From contig JBAMDO010000259.1 in the NCBI GenBank assembly GCA_037074765.1, positions 1 to 63,483 of the forward strand: a stretch of 63,483 nt of DNA, given 5' to 3'. The position numbers were made by a program, and so were the translations under genes. The notes under the pieces were generated by a model that made no database searches, was not told where the DNA came from, and was given only the letters and a program-made list of their open reading frames with translations. Shown piece by piece: positions 36,240 through 48,932 of this stretch. The stretch is from Mansonella perstans. Taxonomy: Eukaryota > Nematoda > Chromadorea > Rhabditida > Onchocercidae. How positions within the stretch are numbered: position 1 is the stretch's first letter; the number at the start of each line of letters is the position of its first letter.

Positions 36240-37825
36240 ATTCGCAGTGAAGTAATTTATCCACATTAAGCCTGCGCAATGAGTTTTTCCGCAATGATAT
36301 GAAGCATGTGCGGTATGAACTGTCCTTTATTCCTCTTACTCCAGGATGGAGTTCATCTCTCATTGGATCTAGCAAGTTTGGGGAGGCCATAGATTTTTGT
36401 TAAAGTGTCCTTCGCTTAGATCGATAGCAGTACAGGGCTAATCGAGCTGCATCTATCAAGGTTTGGAGTAACAGTTGTCTTTTTCCTAGGATGATTACTC
36501 AAATACTAACGGGACCCTATATCCTATTGTTTCGATGGGCATCTACTGGGACCTATGGCATGGGACAATTTGCCGCCATCATAGCTCACAATCTATCTCA
36601 CGATAATGATGATGATGGATTTACACATAAGTTATTTGTGCGAGATATGAAGATTAAAGTTGATAAATTATTGGTTATTGTTTCATTATTGTTATTGTAA
36701 TTGTTAAAATTAATATGATTACATTATCCCAATTTTTCTTCTTTCTACATTTTTCTTCGGCCATGTGAGAAATCCCGATATGTGTGTGATATGATGATTT
36801 GTGATTACCATATATGATTTGTAGGAAGAAATTGAAAAATGTCTGTAGAAGGTGATAATCATTTTTATTATCGAAATGAAATGTTGCTTATACGTCCACT
36901 TTTTCGGATTACTAATATGAGTAGAAGTGCGGCATGCATTAATTAGAGTAACAAATATATTACTACTCGATCACGGAAACTCTTCTGTTGTGTTATAAAG
37001 TGCACTGAATTCCCCATTAGTTTGATGACCCCAGAGCTCTTGTTAATGGTGAGCCATTTAGGATTTCAGTGATTGGTTGACGCCGCTACTACTAAATTGA
37101 AATAATTCCTTCCGGGTAAATGGAACATCTCTCTCTATATCGGATAAATGTTTCAACTATTTCGTTCATTCAATCTCTTCATTTCATACAATTTTGCTGT
37201 TTTTTTTTTTTTTGTCTTGGCTTCATTATTATCTTTGACGTATTCAATTCATAGTCACTGAGCAAAAAAACGATGAATATTTTTTACTCAGTTATGGAAA
37301 TTCTTTTCGTTTCAGGAATCGATATGACGCATTTATTTTACCAATCCCTTTTGGATATTCTGGAACAGTTTTTTATTCTGGATTTGAGAGAATCCCTCAT
37401 CCCATATCCAAAAGCTTATTTATTACTAAATTTGGTTGATCCAAACAATCATAAATTAGCTTAAATCTAACTGGTAATGTACTACCTACAATCTATTAGC
37501 TAGCAATGATCTTTAAATGCACTTCCCCATTTCCTTCTTTTTGCAATATTAAAGAATATTGAGGATCAGTCAGTCTTGATCAAGGATCCGGGAAAAAAAA
37601 AACCAGTAATTCATTTCCTAGTTTTCCAACCAATACAATTCATTTGCTTTCTTTTTTTTTTGAATGATTTAACTAATATTTATTGGATATGTTGCTATCT
37701 GTCCTCCAGGATGTATTTCTATATTCCTCCAAACAGAGTATAAAGACAGTTCTTTTTATACTGTTCCCGAATTTGAATTTAAAATGATGGTTAGCCTTCG
37801 TAGTAGCAGCAGTTTGATGTGATTC
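36240..37825 (+). other. coding-like fragments of an unrecognised gene
   Basis: Several plus-strand pieces have real-protein composition and good splice borders. One at 36250-36400 includes LRNEFFRNDMKHVRYELSF then SLIGSSKFGEAIDF. One at 36405-36465 includes IDSSTGLIELHLSR with a GTTTGG donor. One follows CCTAG at 36491 (WASTGTYGMGQFAAIIAHN or an alternative frame). One follows TTTCAG at 37316 (YDAFILPIPFGYSG or LLDILEQFFILDL). One follows CTCCAG at 37710 (YKDSSFYTVPEFEF). Stops at about 36401 and in the 36405 piece break continuous reading. Base composition is less AT-rich than the surroundings. It is either a pseudogene or a gene whose exons I could not join; I cannot name the family. Confidence 0.4.
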
Positions 37826-39275
37826 AATTTGAATTGAAAATTTTTTATGAATAATAGTTACAAAACATCATCATACCACCTTCTTGATTGAGATCATTTT
37901 TGTAGCCCTTTCAATTTCTCATTGATAGGTAATTAGTTAGCTCTCTAAGAAGAGAACTGAGGCTATTTTCAAAAAATTCATATAACTTCTTAGAAAATTT
38001 TGAAAGATCGTTTTCAGTGCCGTATACCGCAATTAAACCATTTTACCAATTACTAGTTTGTATGGTAAGTAATAATACAAATGAAAGATATGGGAACTGA
38101 GTTATGATAAAACAAAAAAAAAAAAAAAAAAATCACCGAAAGGAGCACACCTGAGATTAATTGACAGAGCAATCAACAAACAATTCAAACCATTTAGCTC
38201 CAAACTAAAATGAACAAAGTTGCCATGAATACAAAGGCAAATACAATCCCGAAACAAATGCAGTTCAACGGATCCGTACTTATTTACATGTCAAACCAAC
38301 AAGCGTTCGCAATTACTGATATGTTACATATATACATAAAACAAACTAAAAACGTCTTCGGAATCGCTCCTCTATAATATTTCCGTAGATTTATCTCTCA
38401 TGGAGCTAATCATCCTCTACCATCAAACAACTTTTCAATTAATTTAAACTTGATGAGATCAGAAGCGAGTCTTTTCCCTAAGAAAAAAAAAAAAAAACTA
38501 GCAATTTTTAAAATATTTTTTCATACTTTCCTCCCGCTTGTTGTTCGAACGAGTAAGACTTTATTCATTCTTAGCTTCATATCACTTACCCAGAGGCAAT
38601 TTCAAGCAACGAAAAAGTTGCTTCACAGAGTAAAACTTAACCTATACCTAGGATTCCATATAAATTACCAAGTTGCAATCCATATCTAGCCTGCTTTTCA
38701 CCCTACTTTGTAAAAGGATTACAACAAATCCTGGATTCCATTAAATTAAAAAAATGAAAATGCAGAAGGATGATTACTTCTCGCCACACAGTAATGTATC
38801 ACAATATAGTACATAAGCCGAGACTACCTTTATCAATGCTTGGGTCCTAACCCGTTGCATCGATTGGCTTCTGCTTTTTATCATTATTATCACTGCGGTA
38901 ACAACTCCATCGAAAGAGTCTCAAAACTGCCCGAAACAAAGTCTTGACGAGAAGAGGTAAGAAATGGAAAGGGAGACAAATAAAGGACGGACAGTAAAAG
39001 GTGATGGAGAGAGGAGGTAGGAGGAAGTGCCTATAAAAATGTGCTCTATTCAATAACTATCATCATTAGGAGCAACACAACTTTCAGATGAAATATAACT
39101 CCAAGAATAACGGATCAGTTCAGATAATCCATGCACAGTTAGCTTCATCATATATGAAGATTTTCATCTATTTAAAAGCTTTCTAGAATTTGCAATTTCA
39201 ACCTTTACTCGAAGGTTTACAATAAGTTCTCCTTGAATGAAACTTCTTAAACTCAAAAAAAGATGCGATGCGACA
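37826..39275. other. intergenic and probable 3' UTR
   Basis: No supported gene. Includes the likely 3' UTR of the minus-strand gene ending at 39276; a TTTATT (AATAAA on minus) occurs at 38560-38565. The minus-strand frame at 38847-39053 is aromatic-rich and has no splice or composition support. Confidence 0.5.
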
Positions 39276-42200
39276 TCAACAAGCATTCATCTCAATCTTT
39301 CTCCACAAATCTGCATACTCATTGACTATCTGAAAACGAAAAACAGCTCCACTGTCTACTGCAAATCTTCGTATCAAAACTGATGATCAGTCTTTTTTTT
39401 TTTCTTTTTTTTCTGATGATCAGTTATAAAATTGTAATGATAAGGGCCAGAAACAAAAATTTTAATAACTTACTGAACGCAGCCATACCACATCGTTCAT
39501 GCAAGTCTCAACTACGAACTCTGATGAAATATCCGCATTCCCAGCACTAACTTTCTCCAGCTACAGAGAATAATGGTAAATATATTTATGTGATATATGA
39601 AATATATGAGTTAAGGCATAAGCAGCACTATGATTTTATATTCTGACCTTGTCCTCGCAGTTCTTCAAAAGTATGTATCGCATATGATGTAATTTGTGGT
39701 AAATTCTTGACAGCTTTGCACAAGACGAACAAACTAAATATTCCTGAAAAGTTCCAAAATACTAATGAAACTACAATACAATTGATAGGGTAATGGAATA
39801 AAGCAAAATCCCAAGGATAATTATGTTCTGTAGAATGAGGAGAGAAATTCCAGTTATATCCTTACCACTGCATGCAGTGGAGATCCAGATCCTGTATAAC
39901 ATACTTCTTCAGCCTCCAGAGTATCATAATCGTAACCTTCGTTACAAAACAATTGCACAACCTTCTCAACACCAGAATTACCACAAGCCTAAAATAACCA
40001 TTTGAAACTGATCAAAGATTTGTTCTAAAGAATTTTGTAACAGTGTTCGAACTCTTTAAAGCTCATATTAATTTTAAATAACATAATGTTTCGAAGCTAT
40101 TGAACACCAGGTCTATTTCGAGAAAACAATTACTAACTTTGCTTGGAAGGATGAAACAGATATTTGCTAAGGAGAGTTCCCAATCAAATGACCTAACCAA
40201 TGTGTACCATTTAAGATTATTAAATGCAAAACTAGTAAGATTACCTGACAACTTAAGCCACTGCCCTCCGAGTCGCATATCACACATGACGAATAAAAAT
40301 GGAGCAAATCCAAGTATCGCTGGATCCATTTCACTCGTAATTGTACTTTTTCCTTTTGCTCTTGGTTTAGTTTATCAATGCCATTTAAAGCACATAAATA
40401 ATTCCAGTCTGTAATTAGATATAATAAAAATGAGAGGATAAAATGCTATATTAATTGACAACACTGGTTGCTAACAACAAAAAGCATCTTCGAAAAATCC
40501 CAATTTCTCAAAATTAATAGGAAAGGGTTATACAAAATACACAACTAAAGTTTGATTTAAATCTCACGGAAAACTATTTTTGAACACAGAACTAGCCTCA
40601 TTTTTTTATTTGTATTAACAGCGCTTTCATAAAATTCCAATATCTCTTTTAATACTATTTATTTGTTACAAAAATGACGCATTTGTCATATAGCTTATGT
40701 AGAATAGTGCACATAAACTTCCTTACTACTCTTTTGTCTTACTGTCTGGAGAAATGTCATATCGAGCGCATGATTAAGCATCGCTTTTATATATACAACC
40801 ATTTGTTTTCGGATTGGGTCATCTGTGAAAAGATCTTTCTGTTCCGATGCATTTCCTGAGTTGGCTGAAATAAAACCTTTCATATTTCATTGGAAAAATA
40901 GTATTTATGTTTTGCAAAAGACTATTACAGTGAGCACACCTTCCCCATATAATTTGATAGTGAAAGAAAAGTCAGTTCATAAAATTAAGAATGACTGCTA
41001 CAGTTGTGCATGCGTAAAATAGCGTAAATTACTGTTAAGCATATCAAAAGGTTTGGTGTCGGATCTCTGAAGGCGCACGGGAGCGTGCGATTATGTGTCC
41101 ACCATCTTTGGAAACTAAACTGCTCGAAAAACAACTAAAAAATTACCAGCCGGCCGCTCTTCATATTCAATACTGATCGCTGGAAACATGTCTAATAATG
41201 GCATTTCTGGCTCGATGATGGACTCTGAACGACTGTGTTTGATGAAACGTACCCGTACAACGATGTAGCTATCAGCAATTTGATCACACCAACCAGAATA
41301 CTGGAAAAAACTGTTTGGTTATAGGGAGTTTTCGAAGTCAATCTCTACAATAAATCTTTCAAAATTAAAACAAAAATTTTGTATGAACTTTGTAGTAACA
41401 ATAATGGCGAAACAAAAAAAAAAACGACATATCGCAATAATCGATTAAGAAAATTAAAAATTGCATAAGCTCGCAAACCGTAGAACTGTTCCTGTAAGCT
41501 ATTTTGCCATCAAGGTTGAAAGGCGGATATTTCTGTAGCAAGTTCTGATTGTCAACTCTCCAAAGAGGACAATCTTCTTTCAAGATATCAGTTTTGCAGA
41601 CTACAAATGTCCCTTTCTAGAAAAAAATGACGGATAAACCACAACAAAAATCAGTAGTAAACGCTGAATGAAATGTGATGCAAATGAGATTATGACAAAA
41701 AGAAATTTGCATGTGAACACTAGTTTCGAGTACAAGTCAGAAGATTTGGCTGACAGGCAACATGAAATTCAAATTCAAATGATATGAACAATAACATATA
41801 AAAAGAGATTGCCCACCGCTAAATGTCCATCCACCGGATGAAATTTCGACAAAACGGTATGCTCTGAGGATTCTGGATGCATGTTGTGTCCATCATTATT
41901 TTCAAATGACACAGAAGCATTTCGATCCATGTAGTATTCTGCAAAAATGAAACAATTACTTCCAGCAGTGATATTAATGATTTTTTTAGTAAAATATAAC
42001 AACCTGAATCCATATGATTTCCCTCTCTCTCATTCCAATGCATTATGAGGCGTCGTTTCTTGCTGAAAACGGTCGCTTCCTTGTTTACACTCTCAGATGT
42101 GCTCCATTCCTCACTCTGCTTGTTCATAATTTCTTCTTCGAAACTTGAAAAATAGCTACTATATATACAAATAAATGGAAGATGATCAATCTAAAAATTC

Positions 42201-45200
42201 GACAGACGAATTGCCTTTACAATTTTTGTCAAGATTTCATACGCTTACTACAATCATTACAGTATTCATGTGTGTGCATGCATCGCCTCAAGTGAATGTT
42301 GCACTTTGTTCAGTATAAAATCTTTCCCATGTAAATAAACCAACTAAGTATGTTAATAAATTTATAACAGTTCAACTTACTCTGATGCATGCTTTTTCCT
42401 TTTTTTGTGGTGATGCTTATGTTTACGTTTTTTTTTCTTTTTCCCCCTTGATTCGGGACCTAGCCATTCATAATCACTGTCTCTTTTCTTTCGCTTTTTT
42501 TTCTTCTTTTTTGATTTCTCATATTCTATCATATTCTCTTCGATCGATCTTCGAGGCAGTCTGATCAATAACTTCGGAAGGGGTTGCTCTGATTCAGTTC
42601 TAGAAAAATTAATTCAAAATAATCTATCGCGCCATAAATCAGAAATTACCTAAAATAGATATCTCATACAAAATTAACAATATGGAGGAGGAAGAAGGAA
42701 GCGTAGTATTGACGAGGAATAATGAGAAAAAAAGAGAGGAAATGAGTAGTAGTTGAAAGAAAAAGATGAAAAGCAAGTTGGTCAACAAACGCGAAACATA
42801 GCTACAACTTGAAAGTGATGATCAAGAAATCATAAATTTCATACCATCTTATCAATAACAACTAGAAACTGAAAACATTTAGAAATTAAGAACAGTTAGG
42901 AACTGAAGAACAGTACCCAGTCATACTGATTCAGGCTAAACTTCATCTTGTATCAAAGTGTATCTAAGTACAAAAACGAACCCATTTTCGGTACCACAAT
43001 CGGTTTTCGGTTGCATCCTAATCGTTATCACCGATGGTCCTATTTGTTGCTCACTTTTGGCAGTTTCTTTATCACCAAGCAATTTTGTCTTTAGGAAGCC
43101 AAATGATGAGCGATGTTGTTTACGGTGCAACAATAAATCAACTATTGTTTGCGGTTCCGCTAACTTTTGACCTGTGAAATCAATAATGAAAAGTTGGAAA
43201 ACTTTCATCACAATTACCAATAAAAAAAAAAAAAAAAAAAACTTACTTGACAAATTTTCCGTGCGATGTTCACTGACGGCAGCAGGTGGTAACAAAGGAG
43301 TTGAAGGTATGGATGGTCTCTCTGATGCAGCTGAGTGTCGCTTTTTAGGTACGACATGTCTCCACAAATCCTGAAATTCATCAACTGAAAATGCATCTAT
43401 GTATATATATTGGAAACCTATTTACCCTAACAAAACTATGTCGATACTACACAGATTTATAAAAACAAACATAAGGAAAAATTATAACAAGAGTTTTCAG
43501 TAAACCGAAATCTCACAGAAATATATATATATCACTGTACCTGCTGATACTGCGGTTCATCGCTTCCAACTTTTGCTTTAAGCTCCGGATGAGCACTGTT
43601 TATTCGGGCCAATCTTTGTGCAACTTCAGCTTCTAGTCTTTGCTCTCGCAACTGCGTCTCAGACACAGTTGCACCAGATGGTAATGGTTTACTTTCTTCC
43701 TCATCATCCTTGAAATTGTATGCGTCATCGGGAGCTAGAATCATTGCTCAAAATAAAAGAATTCAAGAAGTTTGCGAAATACAAGAATTTTTCCCCTATA
43801 TACTATGGAAGTTTTCCACTTTAGATCAATCTTTGTAATGAGGTTTCCACATGAAATTTTTTAAATCTTTCTACGCTAGGTTTCTCGTTTCAAAAGGCGC
43901 TTTGAAAAAGTGGATGTAATGATAGACAATCAATTCGAAATCTCTATTTTCCAATCTTATAATCATTACTAATCATTGCTTCAGCATAAATAGCAAAATT
44001 AGTAAACAAGCATTCACAGAACCGAAGAAATAAATTAAATGAAATAATCTTGGACCTATCTAACTATAAATCATAGTTTAACATTTCGATAATCGATTAA
44101 TGTTTAACAAGTAAATTAATTTTCCCTAATTAAGCCTCTAAATTTAAATAAACTCCAAGATTTATCGCTACAGTGACGCCACAGCAATCTCGAGGAATAA
44201 TTCATTCGATAAAACCTAGATCATAAATCGTTTACCATATCCCTCCGTTTTAAGCACCGATTGCAAGAATGCTTTTGCTTTTTGTTTATATACAGGAACT
44301 TTGTTCGATTTGTTTTTTTTTTCTGTTGGTGGCATGAACAGAAAACGTGTCTTTGCTGAAGGGATCTCGCTACGTGTGGACCGTGGTCGAAGAGTAGCAG
44401 CGTTGGTGGAAGTGTTGGAAGAAGGAAAGAAGAAATTACATAAGGCTGAGGAAACACCGGTTGAAGTGGATGCCGTGGGTGAATCTGGAGGCGTGAACTA
44501 TAAACAAAAAATTATCTTTATAAAAAACATACAAAGAAATGCAATATCAAATTCAAACCGAAAATTCAAAAATCTTTTGATGTTTATTGCCATATGAACA
44601 ATCACAAACTTTTCAATTCATGAAAATTTCACATAATTGCAGAATTGACGCTAGCGAAAAACGCTCACTTGGACAGGACTGAGACTGATTTTGTGATCAT
44701 CGGATGTATCTGTTTTCGTCATCATTATTGGATCAAGCGCTTGAAGCGGCTTTGGAACCTTCGAGAGAGGTGTCGACGTAGCATCCTTCTTGGCAACAAG
44801 TGAAAGAAGTCTATCTAACTCTTTATCTGCATCGGCTAGTTCCTTTTCTCTTTTTAATTTGATCTTTTCTCGAATTTTCGGTGTAACGAGTTGCGAAACA
44901 CTGAAATTTTGAAATCTGCGTTAAACTCCATTTTTTACTTTTAAATCATTTCAAAAATTACTTTCTGCAGAGTTTGCTAATGGCGACTATGCAAGAAGTT
45001 CATCAACTTATTTTCTGTACCAACCGGCCAATTTTTTTCCTCATCTTACTCCCTTCCCTACATTTCCATATACAAAATACAGTGTTCGACACATACCTAT
45101 TTGCAGTGCAATATTTTTTCATATATCTAAGTTGTCAAACATCTCTACATTTCCAAATAGTATTCCCGTCAAGCAATTTTGAGGTAGCTTACAGATCACC

Positions 45201-47772
45201 AAAAATTCATGATACTTACTTTATAGGCAGTTTATTTGCACCAGAGGCTGCGGATGGTTCATTTAGGAAAAGTCGATGCATCACAGTCGGATCCATTTCA
45301 TCCAAAACAGAATGCATAACATCTTTTTCAGCAACAGATGACCCACTAAACAAGTCAATGTCAGCAAGATCTATACTGGACCATGGTAGATCTTCCAAAT
45401 TATTATTATCTGCGCCATTTTCCTGAGGTATGCCCTGCAAAAAATAGGTGCAGCACTCAAACTTCCAAAATAAGCTTAAAATTATTAATGAAAATGTGAG
45501 AAAATGATGTGGTACATTTCGATAATCTACTCTTGTAATGTAGCTTTGAGTTTCACTGCCAACATACCGTTGCTTGTTGAACCACTGATGAAGAATTCTG
45601 ATTAACATCAGAAGAGGTTCCAACCGGAGTAGTATTTCGTACGCCAGAAAGTACAGTACGCAGTTCTGTCGGACGATTTGCAGCACTTGGATCGAAAGTT
45701 TTCTGCTGCATAGTTGAATTACGCGAACCGACCGACATATTAGCGATCTGTGAAGAAAATGATATAATGTACAAATCCTGATGCACATTTAAACAATCAA
45801 TAAGAATTCGAATCATTATGCAAATTTCAACGTCATTTTTAAACAATTAATAAAACCTGTGCAGGAGAATGTGCGCGCGATGGATCATTCCCACGTGACA
45901 TGACGAAACTGGAGCTGCTTTGTTGTGAACACGGTCGTATGGTATTGCCGGTTTCCGGCACTGGTGTTCTTCCTACGGAGCCCGGTAAATGATCAACTGA
46001 ACCAACACTTGAATGATTGGGAACGGAAGACGGACCCATGGAAGACGTCGAATGAGGTCTCATTTCGGTTGAGCAATGACTTTGGATGGAACCTGGCTGC
46101 CTGTCAATTACAAGCATTGCACTGGCAGGAGAAGATTGTGTAGAACTCATAGTGGTATTTTGTTGTTGACCTCCTCGCTGCTGTGGAGTTGAAGGTTGTG
46201 AGCTTAGATTATGCACATTATTATGTTCCACTTTATAAGGAAAAGTATCTGAAATGATCAAGTTTTTGTATATCTGTCAGCTTATGTTGCAAATACTAGG
46301 ATTCTAAAATTTTTAACTAGCTCCGCACGTCAATTATAAATTTGACTTTGGATATGGCCTAATTTTAAACTGAATTAACACCAGCAATATCGAAATAAAG
46401 ACTTACTTGCATTAACCGGTAAAGCGGAAGATGGAATAATAGCACTGTTGGCTGCAATACTGTTCTGTACTGAGAGCTCGATTTCACCCGGATTAAGAGT
46501 TGTTGTATCACTGAAATACATATGTTTTATATGCAGCAAATAATAAATTCATCGTTTCATAACAGTCCACTGGACTAATTTTTTTTTTTTTTGCTCTTGC
46601 TAAACGCAGCAGAATATCTACAAATCATGACTTGCATATCTACTACAGTGCAACTTCCATTTAATTGTGAAAAAAGATTAAATTCAAAAATCACAGCTTT
46701 GACATAAATCTTCCTCTGTGTCACATCCACCTCGACAAAAAGATAAAACTTGCTTTGGTTTTAATGTTCCAGCGGAGAAAACTGTATACATCGGTAAAAT
46801 GGCGGCAACTTTAGCCTAGAAAATTTGTAAAGGCTACGGAAAAAACCTCGATAATTTTGCAGAAGTTTGTAAAAAAAGAAAAAAAGTTCAAAAAAAAGAT
46901 TGAGTTTCAGAATAAAAACGATTTAGATGGAACTAAAACATGTTCAGTGCGATATTCGACAGTGTAGAAAACACAACGGTGGGAAGAAAAAGGGTAAAGT
47001 AGTGCGAAACCTGTTCAAGCCATGCAACATTAGCATTTGGGGCAGCGGGCCAGCTAACTGCTGCAATATTATTGAGTTCGGCTGCAAACTGACTGCCCAA
47101 AGTTAATTGCGAACTATTTGGTAATAGACCAGCAGCACCTTGCGCTGCCGAAAGTTCTTGGAGGTGATGAAGTGTTGAAGCCAATAACGGATTACTAACA
47201 TTTCCAGCGGCTGGTGTTATACCTGAACAAGAATGTAAAAAATAATAGATTTTTTTTATGTGAATTCGGTTTATATTTTCCTACAGTCAAATTAATGTCG
47301 CTTTCACATCTTTGTAACAAGCAAATCTAAAAAAAAAAAATAAAGCTATAAATGAATTAGTAAAAAGATTTCGATATTCGTAAATTTTTTAGTCTTAATA
47401 TTCAGTTAATAATGTTTTATGCATATATATCATTCTTGTAGAAACACGAATGCATTATATTATATTTTTATGGGAAATTAGGTTTTAGCAGCAGTACTTA
47501 TATAAAAAAATCTCATGAAATTTCTTTCTTCATACTTGATGAACTATACTGAGAAGTATAGGCAATAGAATTCAGGAAGATAATGGTATATTAGAATCTA
47601 TGATCCTAGAAATATCCATTCTTAAGTCACAAGTTACTACCTACAAACAAGCGAGATCAATCTATTTTATTAAAAAAGAAAGAAAAAACACACCTGAAAA
47701 AGTGGATGCAAACGAAGGATTGGTAAATCCAGGGGGTAAAAGCGGATGAGATGATGTATTCTGTTGTTCCAT
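39276..47772 (-). CDS. DUF4211-like nuclear protein (~1,214 aa)
   Basis: 23 exons join in phase from ATG 47772 to TGA 39276: 47772-47694, 47222-47011, 46815-46790 (26-nt microexon), 46510-46407, 46248-45857, 45747-45568, 45434-45220, 44900-44669, 44497-44236, 43734-43541, 43370-43247, 43171-42982, 42599-42381, 42143-42004, 41938-41817, 41616-41479, 41300-41147, 40864-40727, 40408-40245, 39988-39866, 39743-39648, 39560-39474, 39329-39276. N-terminal third is Gln/Ser/Asn/Pro-rich; a charged helix (REKIKLKREKELADADKEL) lies near 410-440; a Lys-rich block near 760-809 fits a nuclear localisation signal. The last ~220 residues carry CVIC, CQACG, GYDYDTLE, CSSCA and YHKLHHMRY, an order resembling DUF4211 of PRR12, QSER1 and CCDC82. 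Chromatin-related role is inference from that resemblance. Confidence 0.85.
39474..40864 (-). other. Cys-rich C-terminal domain, DUF4211-like
   Basis: Exons 40864-40727 to 39560-39474 encode a helical lead-in (MVVYIKAMLNHALDM; LDLLHFY) then two paired CxxC sites (CVIC and CQAC) about 13 residues apart, a GYDYDTLEAEE stretch, CSSCA, and a His-rich helix IYHKLHHMRYILL with a final NCEDK. The pairing of CxxC motifs suggests zinc binding. The match to DUF4211 is from remembered motif order, not a search. Confidence 0.45.
42381..42599 (-). other. Lys/His-rich basic block
   Basis: One exon encodes two dense basic runs (KKKKKKRKKR and KKKKKRKHKHHHKKRKK) separated by DSDYEWLGPESRG. This is a strong bipartite nuclear localisation candidate and a possible nucleic-acid contact. 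A-rich coding here is kept in frame despite long homopolymers. Confidence 0.7.
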
Positions 47773-48521
47773 TCATGCACACCTCTTCAAATACCCGGAA
47801 AATAACCGCAACATATCCGGGAACAATCGTACAACAAATAGTAAAACCCGTTCACGAAATTCTGAAACATGGTTTTATTCATTGATATATTTAACTATTT
47901 TTTTTTCCTTTGTCTTAATATTTGAACGTCAGTGACACAAAAGCGTTTTTACAACTGCGATGAAATTTACGCGTATCTCTCCGCTTTTAGAAAACCCAGA
48001 ATTATATCACTTTATTAGTAACAATTCCAGCTCGCCATCCAATAAAACATTACAAACGTTTGCAACAAAATAAAAGATAAAAACAATAGGGAACTAAAAG
48101 CCAAAGTGCTTTTTTCCTTTTTTTTTTTTGTTTGAAATTATCAAATTAGAATTCTTGATGTAGACACAAAAATTTGTTGTGTGCGTATTTAAAATTGTGT
48201 AATCCTTAAAATTGTTCTTTTATATAAGTTCATTATTATTATTAAAGATTCGTTAAAATTTATGAAGGTAATATGTCGAATGAAATTTACTATAACGAAT
48301 TTTTTCTTTTTTAAAAAACATAAAATTTACAATTCTATCTAAATTTAAATTCCATTACTGAAATTGATTTTAAAAAAAAGGGCAGAATGAATACATTAAA
48401 ACTATGATCTGTCGATATGATAGAGCTGTAAATTTTTGGATGTATAATTCAGCAAACTTTTTCTGCAGATTCTCCAGCAACAGGAATACTGAATTCTACG
48501 CAGAAATCAGACTATCAACAA

Positions 48522-48689
48522 TTAGAATAGGTTTTTAAGAATGTAGAAGATTCTTGATCTCATTACGAATGCTACTGCTCCCGCCAGCCAGTATGCTTGC
48601 TGTTTTAGATGTCTTTCTTGTACAACTTGCTCAATTAATCTTGGAAATTTAGACGAAACATTACTGATGATGGAAAGACACTGTGACAT
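48522..48689 (-). CDS. candidate 55-aa small gene or first exon
   Basis: ATG at 48689-48687 opens 55 codons to TAA at 48522. The peptide is well mixed and protein-like: MSQCLSIISNVSSKFPRL, an amphipathic EQVVQERHLKQQ, then a hydrophobic WLAGAVAFVM and basic tail. A pyrimidine-rich TTTTAAG acceptor abuts the ATG, as in trans-spliced nematode messages. Alternatively a GTAATG donor after Phe (codon 41) joins in phase 0 to a downstream frame starting KKFAELYIQKF near 48447. The start of the DUF4211-like gene is about 750 bp downstream on the same strand, so a shared operon is possible. The size and single hydrophobic helix suggest a small membrane protein; I do not recognise it. Confidence 0.4.
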   Translation of the reverse strand: MSQCLSIISNVSSKFPRLIEQVVQERHLKQQAYWLAGAVAFVMRSRIFYILKNLF

Positions 48690-48696
48690 CTTAAAA
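48690..48696 (-). promoter_or_regulatory. possible spliced-leader acceptor
   Basis: Minus-strand TTTTAAG ends directly before the ATG of the 55-codon frame. Nematode SL sites are TTTYAG/TTTAAG-like and often lie within a few bases of the start codon. Confidence 0.35.
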
Positions 48697-48699
48697 GGT

Positions 48700-48893
48700 T
48701 AAAAGTGATCGGAATTTGGAAAGAACAGAAATGAAAACTGAAATATTTTAAATATCGCAACACTATTAAACCATACTAACTCGGAATATAAAACTTCCTC
48801 AGTAAAAGAAACGATGCAGTTCCTCAGTCTCACAACATTAACTAAGCACAACTAACGATCGATGAATAATTTAGGAATATGTTAAGGGAAATG

Positions 48894-48932
<39 letters not shown>

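Noticed and set aside
38847..39053. 68-codon minus-strand frame downstream of the DUF4211-like gene
   Set aside because: Aromatic-rich, no acceptor in phase with the last exon, and the gene already ends at 39276 with a natural stop.
45925..46143. 72-codon plus-strand frame with Trp-rich sequence
   Set aside because: Antisense to exon 46248-45857 of the DUF4211-like gene.
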